In this document: one piece after another, positions 52,838-60,978 of the stretch | Layout of the letters: every line of letters begins with the position of its first letter | Position numbering within the stretch: position 1 is the stretch's first letter | NCBI GenBank assembly: GCA_016303265.1 | Contig: JAEDLZ010000002.1 | Location: forward strand, 1 to 60,978 | Direction: 5' to 3' | DNA from: Clostridiales bacterium | GTDB taxonomy: Bacteria; Bacillota; Clostridia; Monoglobales; Monoglobaceae | DNA: 60,978 bases | Translations under genes and position numbers: made by a program | Notes under the pieces: model-generated | What the model was told of the DNA's origin: nothing | The model's input: the letters and a program-made list of their open reading frames with translations, nothing else | Database searches by the model: none

Positions 52838-54565
52838 TTATTTCGTGTATTTTTCCATATCTTTCCATATACTGTCCAAAAGCGCTTCTGCCTCGCTCAC
52901 CGTATCTGCCTTGGAACCCATATAAAACTTGATTTTCGGTTCTGTTCCCGACGGACGGGCCGCGCACCAGCAATCATCCTCCATTTCAAATAAAAGCACA
53001 TTGGACTTCGGCAGAGTTATATTCTCCTCGGCGCCTGTTTCTGTATTTTTGCGGATACTGCTTGAGTAATCGTTTACATACATTACCTTTTTTCCGCCGA
53101 TTTCTTTAGGTGTATTCTCTCTTATATCCGTCATAATTCTGCCGATTTTTTCAAGACCGTCTATTCCCTCCAAAACAACCGAAACCAGCTTTTCACGGAA
53201 GGTGCCGTACTTCTTATAAAGCTCCATAAGTCCTTCGTAAAGGGTCATCCCCTTAGCTTTATACCACGCCGCCATTTCGGTTACAAGCATTGTCGCAACC
53301 ACACCGTCCTTATCTCTTGCGTAATCGCCCACAAGATACCCGTAGCTCTCCTCAAAGCCCAAAAGATATGTGTGATTTTTCTTCTCCTCAAACTCCTTCA
53401 TTTTCTCGCCTATGAATTTAAAGCCTGTTAAAACATTCATAACCTCTACGCCGTATGCCTTGCAGATTACATCCGTCATATACGATGTTACTATTGTTTT
53501 TACAACTACTCCGTCTGAGGGCAGGTTATTATTCTCTTTTCTGCCTCTTAATATATATTCCGTCAAAAGAGCGCCTACCATATTTCCTGTCAGCGGAATA
53601 TACTCCCCGCCATTATTGCGCAGTACAACCCCCACACGGTCACAGTCCGGGTCGGTTCCTATAATGAAATCCACATTTTCCTTCTTCGCCATCTCTATTG
53701 CTATCGCAAAGGCTTCCTTATTTTCAGGGTTCGGGGATGCAACCGTGGGGAAATCTCCGTCAGGCTCTACCTGTTCCTTAACCAGAAGAACATTTTTAAA
53801 CCCAACCCTCTTGAGCATCTTTCTTACAGGAATATTTCCGCTCCCGTGGAGTGGTGTATATATAATTTTAAAATCATCCGCCACTTTGGAAACAGCGTCG
53901 GGGTTTACCTGCTGAGCTATTACATTGTCAAGATATACCTCGTCAAATTCTTCGCCGAAAAACTCTATAAGTCCGCTATCCTTTGCAGCCTCAAAACTCA
54001 TCGTTTTAACTCCGCCGAAAATATCCGTAGCTTCAATAACTTCAAGCACCTTATCGGCAAGTGCAAGGGACGCCTGTCCTCCGTCCTCGCCATAGACCTT
54101 ATAGCCGTTATATTTTGCCGGGTTGTGGCTTGCAGTTATCATTACTCCTGCGGCAGCGCCAAAATGCCTTACCGCAAAGGAAAGCTGCGGCACCGGTCTT
54201 AAAGAATCCGACAGATACACCTTTATTCCGTTCGCCGCAAGAACACACGCCGTTTCCTCGGCAAAGGTTTTTGAATTATTCCTGGAATCATAGGAAATCG
54301 CAACTCCTTTCTTCACAGCCGCCTCGCCCTGACCTGTAACGAAGCCGGAAAGTCCCTGCGTTGCTTTGCGTACGGTATATATATTCATGCGGTTTGTTCC
54401 TGCTCCCATAATTCCGCGCAAGCCGCCCGTGCCGAATTCCAAATCACGGTAAAACCGCTCCTTAATTTCATTGTCATCGCTCTCTATACTCTTAAGCTCT
54501 GCCTTCGTTTTTTCATCGACCGCATCGCTTTCGAGCCATTTTTGATATTCTTTACGATACTCCAT
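52838..54565 (-). CDS. pgcA: Phosphoglucomutase/phosphomannomutase
   Basis: 575 residues, alpha-D-phosphohexomutase family. Active-site Ser in TASHNPAKYNGYK, Mg loop DPDCDRVG, sugar loop GFEESYGYL, phosphate loop RPSGTEPK. Interconverts glucose-1-P and -6-P, feeding glycan synthesis. Own promoter. Confidence 0.96.
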   Translation of the reverse strand: MEYRKEYQKWLESDAVDEKTKAELKSIESDDNEIKERFYRDLEFGTGGLRGIMGAGTNRMNIYTVRKATQGLSGFVTGQGEAAVKKGVAISYDSRNNSKTFAEETACVLAANGIKVYLSDSLRPVPQLSFAVRHFGAAAGVMITASHNPAKYNGYKVYGEDGGQASLALADKVLEVIEATDIFGGVKTMSFEAAKDSGLIEFFGEEFDEVYLDNVIAQQVNPDAVSKVADDFKIIYTPLHGSGNIPVRKMLKRVGFKNVLLVKEQVEPDGDFPTVASPNPENKEAFAIAIEMAKKENVDFIIGTDPDCDRVGVVLRNNGGEYIPLTGNMVGALLTEYILRGRKENNNLPSDGVVVKTIVTSYMTDVICKAYGVEVMNVLTGFKFIGEKMKEFEEKKNHTYLLGFEESYGYLVGDYARDKDGVVATMLVTEMAAWYKAKGMTLYEGLMELYKKYGTFREKLVSVVLEGIDGLEKIGRIMTDIRENTPKEIGGKKVMYVNDYSSSIRKNTETGAEENITLPKSNVLLFEMEDDCWCAARPSGTEPKIKFYMGSKADTVSEAEALLDSIWKDMEKYTK

Positions 54566-54596
54566 TTAATTACCTCCGTTCGGTTTTTCTACTGGG

Positions 54597-54625
54597 ATTA
54601 TACCATTTATTAAAAACTATGTCAA
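54597..54625 (-). promoter_or_regulatory. Promoter of the phosphoglucomutase gene
   Basis: TTGACA (54625-54620), 17 bp, TATAAT (54602-54597), near consensus. Confidence 0.85.
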
Positions 54626-54743
54626 CATCATGTTTTGTTGTATTTTGCGTATTTTGTATTTTTATTTATTGCAAACAAAATATTGCCCCGAAAGCCTAAA
54701 AAAGGCCCTTACAACTGCATGATAAAATAAAAGGAGCTGACGG

Positions 54744-54883
54744 AAAATAGCTTCTTGACAACACTAAAACGAAACAATCCCCGAAAACAGCTAAATTCAA
54801 ACTGTTTTCGGGGATATTTTTATTGGTTTGTGAAACTATCGGTGCAACATATTGCTCCTTAAAAATCATTTTGCTGCAGCCTT
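54744..54883 (+). repeat. Dispersed hairpin repeat, copy B
   Basis: Second copy of the element at 13101-13234, same orientation. The hairpin arm ATCCCCGAAAACAG (14 bp) is intact and the loop differs by one base (CTAAATTCAAA). Flanks TTCTTGACAA and AAAATCATTTTGC are kept, and the middle right part has diverged. Located between the phosphoglucomutase and CE7 genes. Confidence 0.8.
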
Positions 54884-54900
54884 GGGGATGACGGAGAGCC

Positions 54901-55054
54901 TTATTTTGCGTTTGGCAAAGCGGGGGTATTGTTTTCCTGCCAGCAATGGACTGAATCCGGTACCTTTCTGAGCATTTCTATCGCTTTTTCAACATCTGCC
55001 CTAAATTTTTATATTTCTGTTTTGCAGATTCAAATTTGCCCTCTATATCATACC
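54901..55054 (-). pseudogene. Protein-like remnant after the CE7 gene, two frames
   Basis: On the minus strand, right after the CE7 stop, YDIEGKFESAKQKYKNLG is readable in one frame and DVEKAIEMLRKVPDS, HCWQENNTPALPNAK in the next, ending at TAA 54901. There is no start codon. It may be the decayed tail of a helical protein; no family recognised. Confidence 0.3.
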
Positions 55055-56392
55055 TTAAAGAACCGTTTTAAGCCACTTCCATGCCCTTCTGTCAAACTCG
55101 GCGTCCCAATCATGTGCCATCATCGGAGACGGTATATAGGTTTTATTGTCTGAACCTAAGCTCTTAAAAAGTGACATAACACAGGTTGCCGGCGACACAC
55201 GGTCGATAAGACCTCCTTCGCAGAAAACCGGACACTTTACATAAGGCGCAAAGTTTGTTGTGTCATAATAGCCGATATTTCGGACAAGTTCTTTATTGAC
55301 TATGCTCATATCAATGCTTTTGCCGTCTTCTTCTCTCCTGTTTATTTCATTCACCCATTCCATATAAGTCTGACCGTTGAAATGAGGTATTCCGATTACG
55401 GCGGCTTTGATTCTGTTATCAAGAGCACAGGCTACCATGCTTAGTCTGCCCCCCTGAGAACCTCCTGCCACAACAATTTTATCTTTATCCACTCCATCAA
55501 GTGTGCAGAGCATATTAAGAGCCTGGATTGCGTGCAGATATATATTATTATAATAAAATTCCTCCGGCTTTGAGTAGTCACTGTGCTCAAAAACCGGTGA
55601 TGTCGGTTTATAATAATCTTTATCCCCGTCACAGTCCTGCCCGTGTACCTGAATATCAAATGCCGCATAGCCGTGTCTTGCGTGCTCAAGCGGCATAGAA
55701 CGGGAATGATAGCCCGCTCCCGGATATATCATCATACCCGGGTACTTGCCCTCCTTCTTCGGTCTTGCAAACCAGCCGTATATTCTCATTCCGTCCGCCG
55801 ATTTGAAGCTGACCTTATATGCGATAACCTCGTCATACAAGACTCCCTCTTCATCATAGGAGCAGGGAAATGACGCCTCGGCAACATTATAGTCATTGAT
55901 TTGTCTGCCCTTGAAAGTATAAATTTCGCCAAATTCCGGCTCTAAGTCCACGCCGTCAAGCTTTGTTAATGACTTATTCCAAAATTCTTCAAAATCATCC
56001 GGCTTTGTTGTATAAACAGGCATATTTTCTATATCATAGCCAAACGCGCAGTATGCTTTTGAAGAACACGGATTAAGCGCCGTTGCTCCCGTTCCGAACT
56101 CCGCCTCGCAATGGATTTCATAAAATCCCGGTTCTAAGTCCTCCGTATCAACGGCAATCTTATACACATAGGCCGGCAGCGCTTCGGCATAGCCCGTTTT
56201 AAACGGCTTATTAACCATATTTCTCTTAAGCTGCCAATTAAGTTTCATTGCTTTTAGCGTCGGAGCAACATATATTTCTATTTTATCGCCCTTTTTGAAA
56301 AGAAAGTCATCGTTTAATTTGTTATAAAATGTCATATCATTTTTTGATGCAGAAAATGTCGGCCCATAGGGTCTGTGTAAGTTTACTAACAT
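55055..56392 (-). CDS. CE7-family acetyl (xylan) esterase
   Basis: 445 residues. The C-terminal ~320 residues are the AXE1/CE7 domain: [25 protein letters not shown], nucleophile [15 protein letters not shown] with the acid Asp, and His in MMAHDWD. The N-terminal ~115 residues form an extra beta-rich domain. No signal peptide, so it acts inside on imported acetylated sugars. GGAGAGG lies before the ATG. Confidence 0.92.
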   Translation of the reverse strand: MLVNLHRPYGPTFSASKNDMTFYNKLNDDFLFKKGDKIEIYVAPTLKAMKLNWQLKRNMVNKPFKTGYAEALPAYVYKIAVDTEDLEPGFYEIHCEAEFGTGATALNPCSSKAYCAFGYDIENMPVYTTKPDDFEEFWNKSLTKLDGVDLEPEFGEIYTFKGRQINDYNVAEASFPCSYDEEGVLYDEVIAYKVSFKSADGMRIYGWFARPKKEGKYPGMMIYPGAGYHSRSMPLEHARHGYAAFDIQVHGQDCDGDKDYYKPTSPVFEHSDYSKPEEFYYNNIYLHAIQALNMLCTLDGVDKDKIVVAGGSQGGRLSMVACALDNRIKAAVIGIPHFNGQTYMEWVNEINRREEDGKSIDMSIVNKELVRNIGYYDTTNFAPYVKCPVFCEGGLIDRVSPATCVMSLFKSLGSDNKTYIPSPMMAHDWDAEFDRRAWKWLKTVL

Positions 56393-56778
56393 AAAAATTT
56401 CTCCTCTCCTTTATTATGCCGCCGTATCCTTCAAAAGGATAGTCTATGGCGACTCTTCCGGCTTCGCAGTTACCGATTCCGCTGTACAAATCCGCCTTGC
56501 CGTCAACCGCCGCAATATACGGGGCTTCAAGCCGGTATACATACGAATCCTTTACCTTTGTATACTCGTCCTTTCCCGTTTCTTCAAACAGCATTACATT
56601 TGACCTTGCCAACTCGCCCTTCTTTCAACTCGTCCGCATATGTACTTCTAGCAATTTGACTCAAACGGAATTGACTGGTTATAAACATCATGGCCGCTGA
56701 CTCGTTAAATTTCACCTTTGCGCTTTCATATATATGCTTCTCTTTATCGAAAATCTCTCTTTCTTTCCTAAGCGTCAT
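56337..56778 (-). pseudogene. Frameshifted gene between SGNH hydrolase and CE7 esterase
   Basis: The frame from ATG 56778 gives MTLRKEREIFDKEKHIYESA and reaches [12 protein letters not shown], then stops at 56584. The next frame continues [32 protein letters not shown] and [17 protein letters not shown]. Deleting one A in the AAAGAA run near 56,630 joins them as [13 protein letters not shown]. About 130 residues read well before running into the CE7 leader. No family identified; likely inactive. Confidence 0.6.
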
Positions 56779-56807
56779 AATGATTTTCCTTATTTAACTG
56801 ATATTTT

Positions 56808-57437
56808 TTATTTAAAAGACTTATATGCCTTTATCCATTCCTGTGCTATAAGTGCGTGCCCCTGCGGCGTCGGATGAACCCCGTCGGCTGACCACTGAGA
56901 TTCGGGCGCCCGTTTTAATGCTTCGTTAAACTTTTCCTGGAGCGGTACATAAACCGCACTCTTGCCGAATCTTTCCGCAATACGCTTTGACGCTTCCGCC
57001 CGAAGCGCGACCTCTCTTTCAAATGTCGCCCAGCGGTCGGGATTTTCCCCACTCACCGTTGCCGGACCTTTTAATACATACGGACTTAAAACTATTATTT
57101 TTATATCGGGGTTATGTGCTATAACCTCTTCCATAAACATATTATATACTTTTTCAAATTTTTCCGCATCGACTCCGTTTTTACTGTCTATCTCATGCCA
57201 CACATCATTTACTCCTATCAATATGCTGAGCACATCCGGATTTAAATTATTGCAGTCCGCTTTTATTCTGGCATATACATCAACTATGCGATTACCGCTT
57301 ACTCCGCGGTTGAAAAATTTATGCTGTCCCGCCTCTTCCGCACCGAGAAGTCCCGAAACCATTACTGCATAACCCGCTCCGAAGCCTGTACCTCTGCCTG
57401 CGTCCGTTATGGAGTCACCCTGGAAAACAATATTCAT
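56808..57437 (-). CDS. SGNH/GDSL hydrolase (probable carbohydrate esterase)
   Basis: 209 residues, cytoplasmic. Block I FQGDSITDAGRG, block II NRGVSGNRI, block III GVNDVWHE, block V DGVHPTPQGH with Asp/His: full SGNH catalytic set. First gene before the frameshifted gene and the CE7 esterase; with them it likely removes acyl groups from sugars. Confidence 0.9.
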   Translation of the reverse strand: MNIVFQGDSITDAGRGTGFGAGYAVMVSGLLGAEEAGQHKFFNRGVSGNRIVDVYARIKADCNNLNPDVLSILIGVNDVWHEIDSKNGVDAEKFEKVYNMFMEEVIAHNPDIKIIVLSPYVLKGPATVSGENPDRWATFEREVALRAEASKRIAERFGKSAVYVPLQEKFNEALKRAPESQWSADGVHPTPQGHALIAQEWIKAYKSFK

Positions 57438-57497
57438 CTTTTTTACCTCATTTGTTCCTTATCAAAAAAATATAGACGGGCACATTCACCCACCTAC

Positions 57498-57526
57498 ACT
57501 TTAACATATTTAGTTTGTAATTTCAA
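57498..57526 (-). promoter_or_regulatory. Possible promoter of the SGNH-CE7 unit
   Basis: TTGAAA (57526-57521), 17 bp, TAAAGT (57503-57498) on the minus strand. Confidence 0.45.
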
Positions 57527-57621
57527 TACTTTTAAGGATATTTTTGCTATTTTTTAATATTGTCTAATATTTGTCTTTTTCGTCTTTCCTCTCTGTTTCT
57601 CTCTGTTTTTTTATTTTTTTC

Positions 57622-57650
57622 TTGCAATATTTTTGAAGCTATGGTATAAT
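57622..57650 (+). promoter_or_regulatory. Promoter of pssA-psd
   Basis: TTGCAA (57622-57627), 17 bp, TATAAT (57645-57650). Confidence 0.75.
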
Positions 57651-57695
57651 TTTTATGTATGATTTGTATATATACATATATTGAGGGAGTTTTTT

Positions 57696-58337
57696 ATGAT
57701 TGGTTATTATAATATTTCTGTTATTTTGACATATTTGGGGCTTGCCTCTTCTATTATCGGTATGGTTCAGGCTATTGAGGCGCACCCTAAGTTTGCTGTG
57801 CTTTGTCTTATGATTAGCGGGCTTTGCGATATGTTTGACGGAACCATTGCAAGAAAATGCAAGAGATCTGAGGATGAAAAATCCTTTGGTATACAAATCG
57901 ATTCGCTTTGCGACCTTATCTGCTTCGGCGCTTTTCCTGCGGTAATTGTTTTTTGCGTCTGCAAGGCCGGCAATAATTTTCATCTTTGGTTTACCACGCT
58001 ATGCGTCGTTTTTTATGTTCTTGCGGCGGTTATACGCCTCGGTTATTTTAATGTTTCCGAGATTAACCGCACTGCTTCCGAAACCGGAAAACGCAAATAT
58101 TATCACGGACTTCCCGTTACCAGCATTTCCCTGCTCCTTCCTATTATGCTTATTTGCGACGCTTTGCTTACAAGACATGACCTTGTTCGTTTTTACAATA
58201 TGGGGCTTGTAATTATCGGACTCTTATTTATCAGTAAAATTAAAATTAAAAAACCCTATTTTAAGGGACTTTTAGCCGTTTCTCTCCTTGGGGCAATCAC
58301 ATTCCTTCTCGTTATTATTTTCGGAGGAAGATTCTGA
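57696..58337 (+). CDS. pssA: CDP-diacylglycerol-serine O-phosphatidyltransferase
   Basis: 213 residues, about six helices. The CDP-alcohol phosphatidyltransferase motif (D-G-x2-A-R-x8-G-x3-D-x3-D) is visible as MFDGTIARKCKRS, FGIQIDSLCD. Makes phosphatidylserine. ATG 57696 follows GAGGGAG; the longer frame starts at a TTG inside the ribosome site. Overlaps psd by one base. Confidence 0.94.
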   Translation: MIGYYNISVILTYLGLASSIIGMVQAIEAHPKFAVLCLMISGLCDMFDGTIARKCKRSEDEKSFGIQIDSLCDLICFGAFPAVIVFCVCKAGNNFHLWFTTLCVVFYVLAAVIRLGYFNVSEINRTASETGKRKYYHGLPVTSISLLLPIMLICDALLTRHDLVRFYNMGLVIIGLLFISKIKIKKPYFKGLLAVSLLGAITFLLVIIFGGRF

Positions 58338-59146
58338 TGCTTGATTTTCTGTACTGTACCGTTTGCGGCAGACTTATACTTAAAATTCTGACCCGTCCGT
58401 TTCTTTCCGTATTGGCGGGTCATTTTATGGACTCTGTGCTTTCCGTTCCTTTAATTAAACCCTTTATCCGCAGAAATAGCATTTCTCTTGAGGATTACGA
58501 ATCGGAAAAATGGACCTCCTTTAACCATTTTTTCACCAGACGCACAAAGAAGGGAAAGCGGGTGTTTGATCCTGACCCAAAGCATTTGACCGCCCCCTGC
58601 GACGGACTGCTTACCGTATACCGCATTTCTTCCGATTTGCGCTTTACCGTTAAGCACTCAATATACAGCATAGAGTCGCTCCTTGAAAATCATTCCCGTG
58701 CGGAGGATTTTAAGGACGGGCTCTGTCTTGTTTTCAGACTAACTCCCTCCCACTATCACAGATTTCACTACATGGATAACGGACAAAAGGGCGAAAATAT
58801 TTCAATTAAAGGCATTTTACACACGGTTCAGCCCATTGCCGTCGAAAATGTGCCCGTCTATACGAGAAATTCAAGAGAATATTGTGTTCTGCATACCGAA
58901 AATTTCGGCGACACAGTCGTTATGGAGGTCGGGGCTTTATTTGTCGGCAGAATCGTTAATCTGCATGGGGCTTACACCTTTTCCCGCGGCGAGGAAAAGG
59001 GGCGTTTTGAATTTGGCGGTTCTACCGTTATTGTACTTTTAAAGCCCGGCGCTGCGGAGATTTCCGAAGGCATCATAAACGCAAATCTCAACGGGCTTGA
59101 ATATCCCGTTACGGCAGGCGAAAAAATCGGACAGAGTATTTCATAA
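58337..59146 (+). CDS. psd: Phosphatidylserine decarboxylase
   Basis: 269 residues, proenzyme. The self-cleavage site reads FEFGGST (LGST-type), giving a pyruvoyl alpha chain from the Ser. SHYHRFHYMDNG holds the catalytic His, and PCDGLLTVY the Asp. Turns PS into PE, together with pssA. Confidence 0.95.
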   Translation: MLDFLYCTVCGRLILKILTRPFLSVLAGHFMDSVLSVPLIKPFIRRNSISLEDYESEKWTSFNHFFTRRTKKGKRVFDPDPKHLTAPCDGLLTVYRISSDLRFTVKHSIYSIESLLENHSRAEDFKDGLCLVFRLTPSHYHRFHYMDNGQKGENISIKGILHTVQPIAVENVPVYTRNSREYCVLHTENFGDTVVMEVGALFVGRIVNLHGAYTFSRGEEKGRFEFGGSTVIVLLKPGAAEISEGIINANLNGLEYPVTAGEKIGQSIS

Positions 59147-59339
59147 GCACGGTATTTCTTAATCTGTAAATACCCTATTTGAGTGTTTCGTCAACGGTCA
59201 AATATACCGCAAAAAGCAAGCGCAGTCAAATACCCGTAAATTTTGGCAGACAGTTCGTTTAATCATCCGAATACTGTTTTCCTTTACCGCCATATACTTA
59301 TTATAACTTTGCTTTCATTTACATTGGGAGGTGTTTTTT

Positions 59340-60572
59340 TTGGCAGAAATAAAATGCAGCCGCTGCGGGGCTTCTCTGGAATCCGAAGCTCTTGCTGCCA
59401 TTGAAAATATATGCCCTTACTGCGGTGCAACCATTTATTCCTCAAAAAATATCTTTGTTACCACAAAAAAATCGGATTCCTCAAAGCTTGCAGTTGTGAA
59501 AAAACCGGCTTTCTTCCTGCCTTTCCTCATAAGTGCAGCTATGATTGCCATTATTTTATATTTTGTGATTGTTCCGTCAATTCGTTACAATACCGCAACC
59601 GCCCTTATGGACGAGGGACAGTACGACAAGGCTATTACAATTTTTATGGAGCTGGGCGATTATCGTGACAGCGCACTTCGGAGCATGATTCTCTACGGGA
59701 AAACCCGAAACAGTTCCAATGATTTTCAGAATTATATTTCCGCCGGGGACAACCATACTGTCGGGCTTGTTTCGGACGGAACGGTCACGGCTGCCGGCAG
59801 CAATGTTTTCGGGCAATGTGATGTGCAAAATATTTCCGACGCCGTTGCCGTTGCCTGCGGCGATAATCATTCCGTTTTTTTGACCTCGGACGGTAAAGTG
59901 TCCGCGGTGGGCGATAACTCCTTCGGACAGTGCAATGTGTCAAAATGGAAAAATATTTCCGCTATTGACGCAAACGGCCGCTACACTATAGGTCTTACGG
60001 CAAAAAACACGGTGGTTGTTTCCGGAAAGGCGGATTTTGATTATTCCCCTGTGAAAAACTGGAAAAATATTATTTCAGTTTCTGCCGGAGATGGCTCAAT
60101 CATCGGACTTAAGTCGGACGGCACCGTTGTTGCCTGCGGTGACAACTCCTTCGGGCAATGCAGCGTTTCCGATTTTAAAAATATTGACGCTGTTTCTGCC
60201 GGAAACGGACACACCGTTCTTCTTCACTCGGACGGAACGGTCAGCGCCTTAGGCAACAACAAATACGGGCAATGTGATGTTTCCGATTGGGAGAATATTC
60301 TGGCAGTCTGTGCCGGAGATTTTCATACCCTCGGTCTTAAGGCGGACGGTACCGTTGTTGCCTGCGGACTTGACTCCTCAAAGCAGTGCAGTGTTTCCTC
60401 CTGGTCTAATATTGTTGCAATTTCAGCAGGATACGACTACTCTGTTGCTCTTACCGTTGACGGCAAGGTTTTATCATGCGGCAACACCGACGCTGACGGG
60501 CGCAAGTTTTCCGACTGGCTCTTATTTCTTCCCGAAGAGGACCGGGCGGATAAAACTCCCTCTGAAGATTAA
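59340..60572 (+). CDS. Zinc-ribbon membrane protein with RCC1 repeats
   Basis: About 410 residues. A zinc ribbon (CSRCGAS and CPYCGA, residues 5-30) is followed by a membrane helix (about 64-82, PFLISAAMIAIILYFVIVPS), a TPR-like helix pair (ALMDEGQYDKAITIFMELG), then six or seven RCC1-type repeats of about 38 residues (xGLKSDGTVVACGDNSFGQC pattern) forming a beta propeller outside. RCC1 propellers are protein-interaction modules. TTG at 59340 is 8 nt after GGGAGGTG; the GTG at 59331 overlaps that site. Confidence 0.8.
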   Translation: MAEIKCSRCGASLESEALAAIENICPYCGATIYSSKNIFVTTKKSDSSKLAVVKKPAFFLPFLISAAMIAIILYFVIVPSIRYNTATALMDEGQYDKAITIFMELGDYRDSALRSMILYGKTRNSSNDFQNYISAGDNHTVGLVSDGTVTAAGSNVFGQCDVQNISDAVAVACGDNHSVFLTSDGKVSAVGDNSFGQCNVSKWKNISAIDANGRYTIGLTAKNTVVVSGKADFDYSPVKNWKNIISVSAGDGSIIGLKSDGTVVACGDNSFGQCSVSDFKNIDAVSAGNGHTVLLHSDGTVSALGNNKYGQCDVSDWENILAVCAGDFHTLGLKADGTVVACGLDSSKQCSVSSWSNIVAISAGYDYSVALTVDGKVLSCGNTDADGRKFSDWLLFLPEEDRADKTPSED

Positions 60573-60611
60573 AGATAAAATTTTAAGATAGAAATTTTTT
60601 TGTAAAATGTG

Positions 60612-60640
60612 TTGACAAATCTGACTTTATGTGTTATTAT
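60612..60640 (+). promoter_or_regulatory. Promoter of aroF leader
   Basis: TTGACA (60612-60617), 17 bp, TATTAT (60635-60640), about 30 bp upstream of the leader ORF. Confidence 0.8.
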
Positions 60641-60672
60641 ATACACGAATTTTAGAATTGAGGTTTTGAATT

Positions 60673-60768
60673 ATGAATTTACTCAGCTCTTCAATTGCAT
60701 ACTTTTTTAACTTTAGCTTTACTGGTTATTATTTCCGTAAAGCTTATTTGCGTGCAGTTGTGAGTTGA
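60673..60768 (+). CDS. Aromatic-rich leader peptide (31 aa) of an aroF attenuator
   Basis: ATG 60673, GAGG 10 nt upstream. Of 31 residues five are Phe (11, 12, 14, 16, 21) and four Tyr (10, 19, 20, 25), including YFF and GYYF. In the mRNA, AGCTTTAC (60715-60722) can pair with GTAAAGCT (60737-60744), and the Tyr-Tyr-Phe codons (60727-60735) sit in the loop. Ribosome stalling there at low Tyr/Phe would break this stem. A terminator follows at 60791, then the DAHP synthase gene. Confidence 0.75.
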   Translation: MNLLSSSIAYFFNFSFTGYYFRKAYLRAVVS

Positions 60769-60790
60769 TTACCGAAAATTAGTAAATCAG

Positions 60791-60820
60791 CCTTGCAGCT
60801 ATACGCTGCAAGGTTTTTTT
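60791..60820 (+). terminator. Attenuator terminator before aroF
   Basis: CCTTGCAGC / GCTGCAAGG perfect 9-bp stem, 5-nt loop, seven Ts. It lies between leader ORF and gene, where only conditional termination makes sense. Confidence 0.85.
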
Positions 60821-60849
60821 ATACCTCAAAAAAGAAAGGATGTTTTATT

Positions 60850-60978
60850 ATGGTCGTTGTATTAAAAGAAAATTCAAATCAGGAACAGCTTAACAATCTG
60901 GTCGAATGGATTAAGAGCCTTGGGCTTGATATTCATTTTACAAAAGGTAAAAATCAGACAATTATGGGACTTTTGGGC
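60850..60978 (+). CDS. aroF: 3-deoxy-7-phosphoheptulonate (DAHP) synthase, N-terminal part
   Basis: 43 residues before the window ends: MVVVLKENSNQEQLNNLVEW, then LGLDIHFTKGKNQTIMGLLG. This is the ferredoxin-like N-terminal regulatory domain typical of the AroF/AroG-beta class of DAHP synthase in Firmicutes (the first enzyme of the shikimate pathway). GAAAGGAT precedes the ATG. The leader peptide rich in Tyr and Phe supports an aromatic pathway gene. Confidence 0.8.
   Translation, partial: MVVVLKENSNQEQLNNLVEWIKSLGLDIHFTKGKNQTIMGLLG

Noticed and set aside
1..60978. tRNA or rRNA genes
   Set aside because: No cloverleaf with a GGTTCGAATC-type arm or rRNA signature was noticed anywhere by eye; a tRNA scan would be decisive.

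Overview
The window reads as a chromosome segment of a Gram-positive, probably endospore-forming Clostridia (Firmicutes). Three things point there: a division and cell wall (dcw) cluster containing a PASTA-bearing SpoVD-type penicillin-binding protein; a spoVB-mazG-rqcP block in the same order as Bacillus yabM-yabN-yabO; and many promoters with TTGACA/TATAAT-like boxes at 17 bp spacing. MurE carries the DNPR motif of meso-diaminopimelate-adding enzymes, so the wall is probably mDAP type. A pssA-psd pair indicates phosphatidylethanolamine synthesis. The genus cannot be named from sequence alone.

Layout. 1-12,960 (minus): dcw cluster in the order mraZ, rsmH, ftsL, spoVD-like PBP, murE, murF, mraY, ftsW/spoVE, murG, murA, ftsQ (cut by the left edge). 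Its promoter has phased MraZ boxes and a leader with four 21-bp tandem repeats. 13,445-16,369 (minus): comFC-like gene, RNase Y, RqcP. 16,369-24,489 (minus): mazG, SpoVB-type flippase, two DUF4330-like membrane proteins, a GT4 glycosyltransferase, an O-antigen-ligase-like protein and MurJ; this looks like one envelope polysaccharide operon. 24,735-25,307 (plus): a short formate/nitrite-transporter-like gene followed by a very GC-rich repeat block and a terminator. 25,565-28,323: a two-component system. 28,535-35,149 (minus): the phosphate regulon pstSCAB-phoU-phoB-phoR with Pho boxes.

35,400-40,750 is a decayed mobile island. It holds an XRE regulator, a frameshifted small gene, a frameshifted IS256-family element with recognisable ends, an IS3-family transposase tail, a 5'-truncated histidine kinase abutting a 5'-truncated tyrosine recombinase, two 57-aa accessory genes and a perfect 108-bp tandem repeat. 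Housekeeping then resumes: guaA, glmS, metK, tmk (minus), two small Cys-rich proteins, a methionine-gamma-lyase-like (aluminium-resistance) protein and three tandem M42 peptidases, one of which has lost its metal ligands. 51,336-57,437 (minus) is a carbohydrate-esterase neighbourhood: two alpha/beta hydrolases, phosphoglucomutase, a CE7 acetylesterase, a frameshifted gene and an SGNH hydrolase. 57,696-60,978 (plus): pssA-psd, a zinc-ribbon/RCC1-repeat membrane protein, and the start of a DAHP synthase gene behind an aromatic-rich leader peptide and an attenuator-like terminator.

The least expected signals are the aroF leader-peptide attenuator, the mraZ leader repeats, a ~135-bp hairpin-bearing repeat found twice 41 kb apart, the GC-rich block, the ligand-less M42 paralogue and the rearranged kinase/integrase junction. 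I did not find a clear-cut new defence or biosynthetic system.
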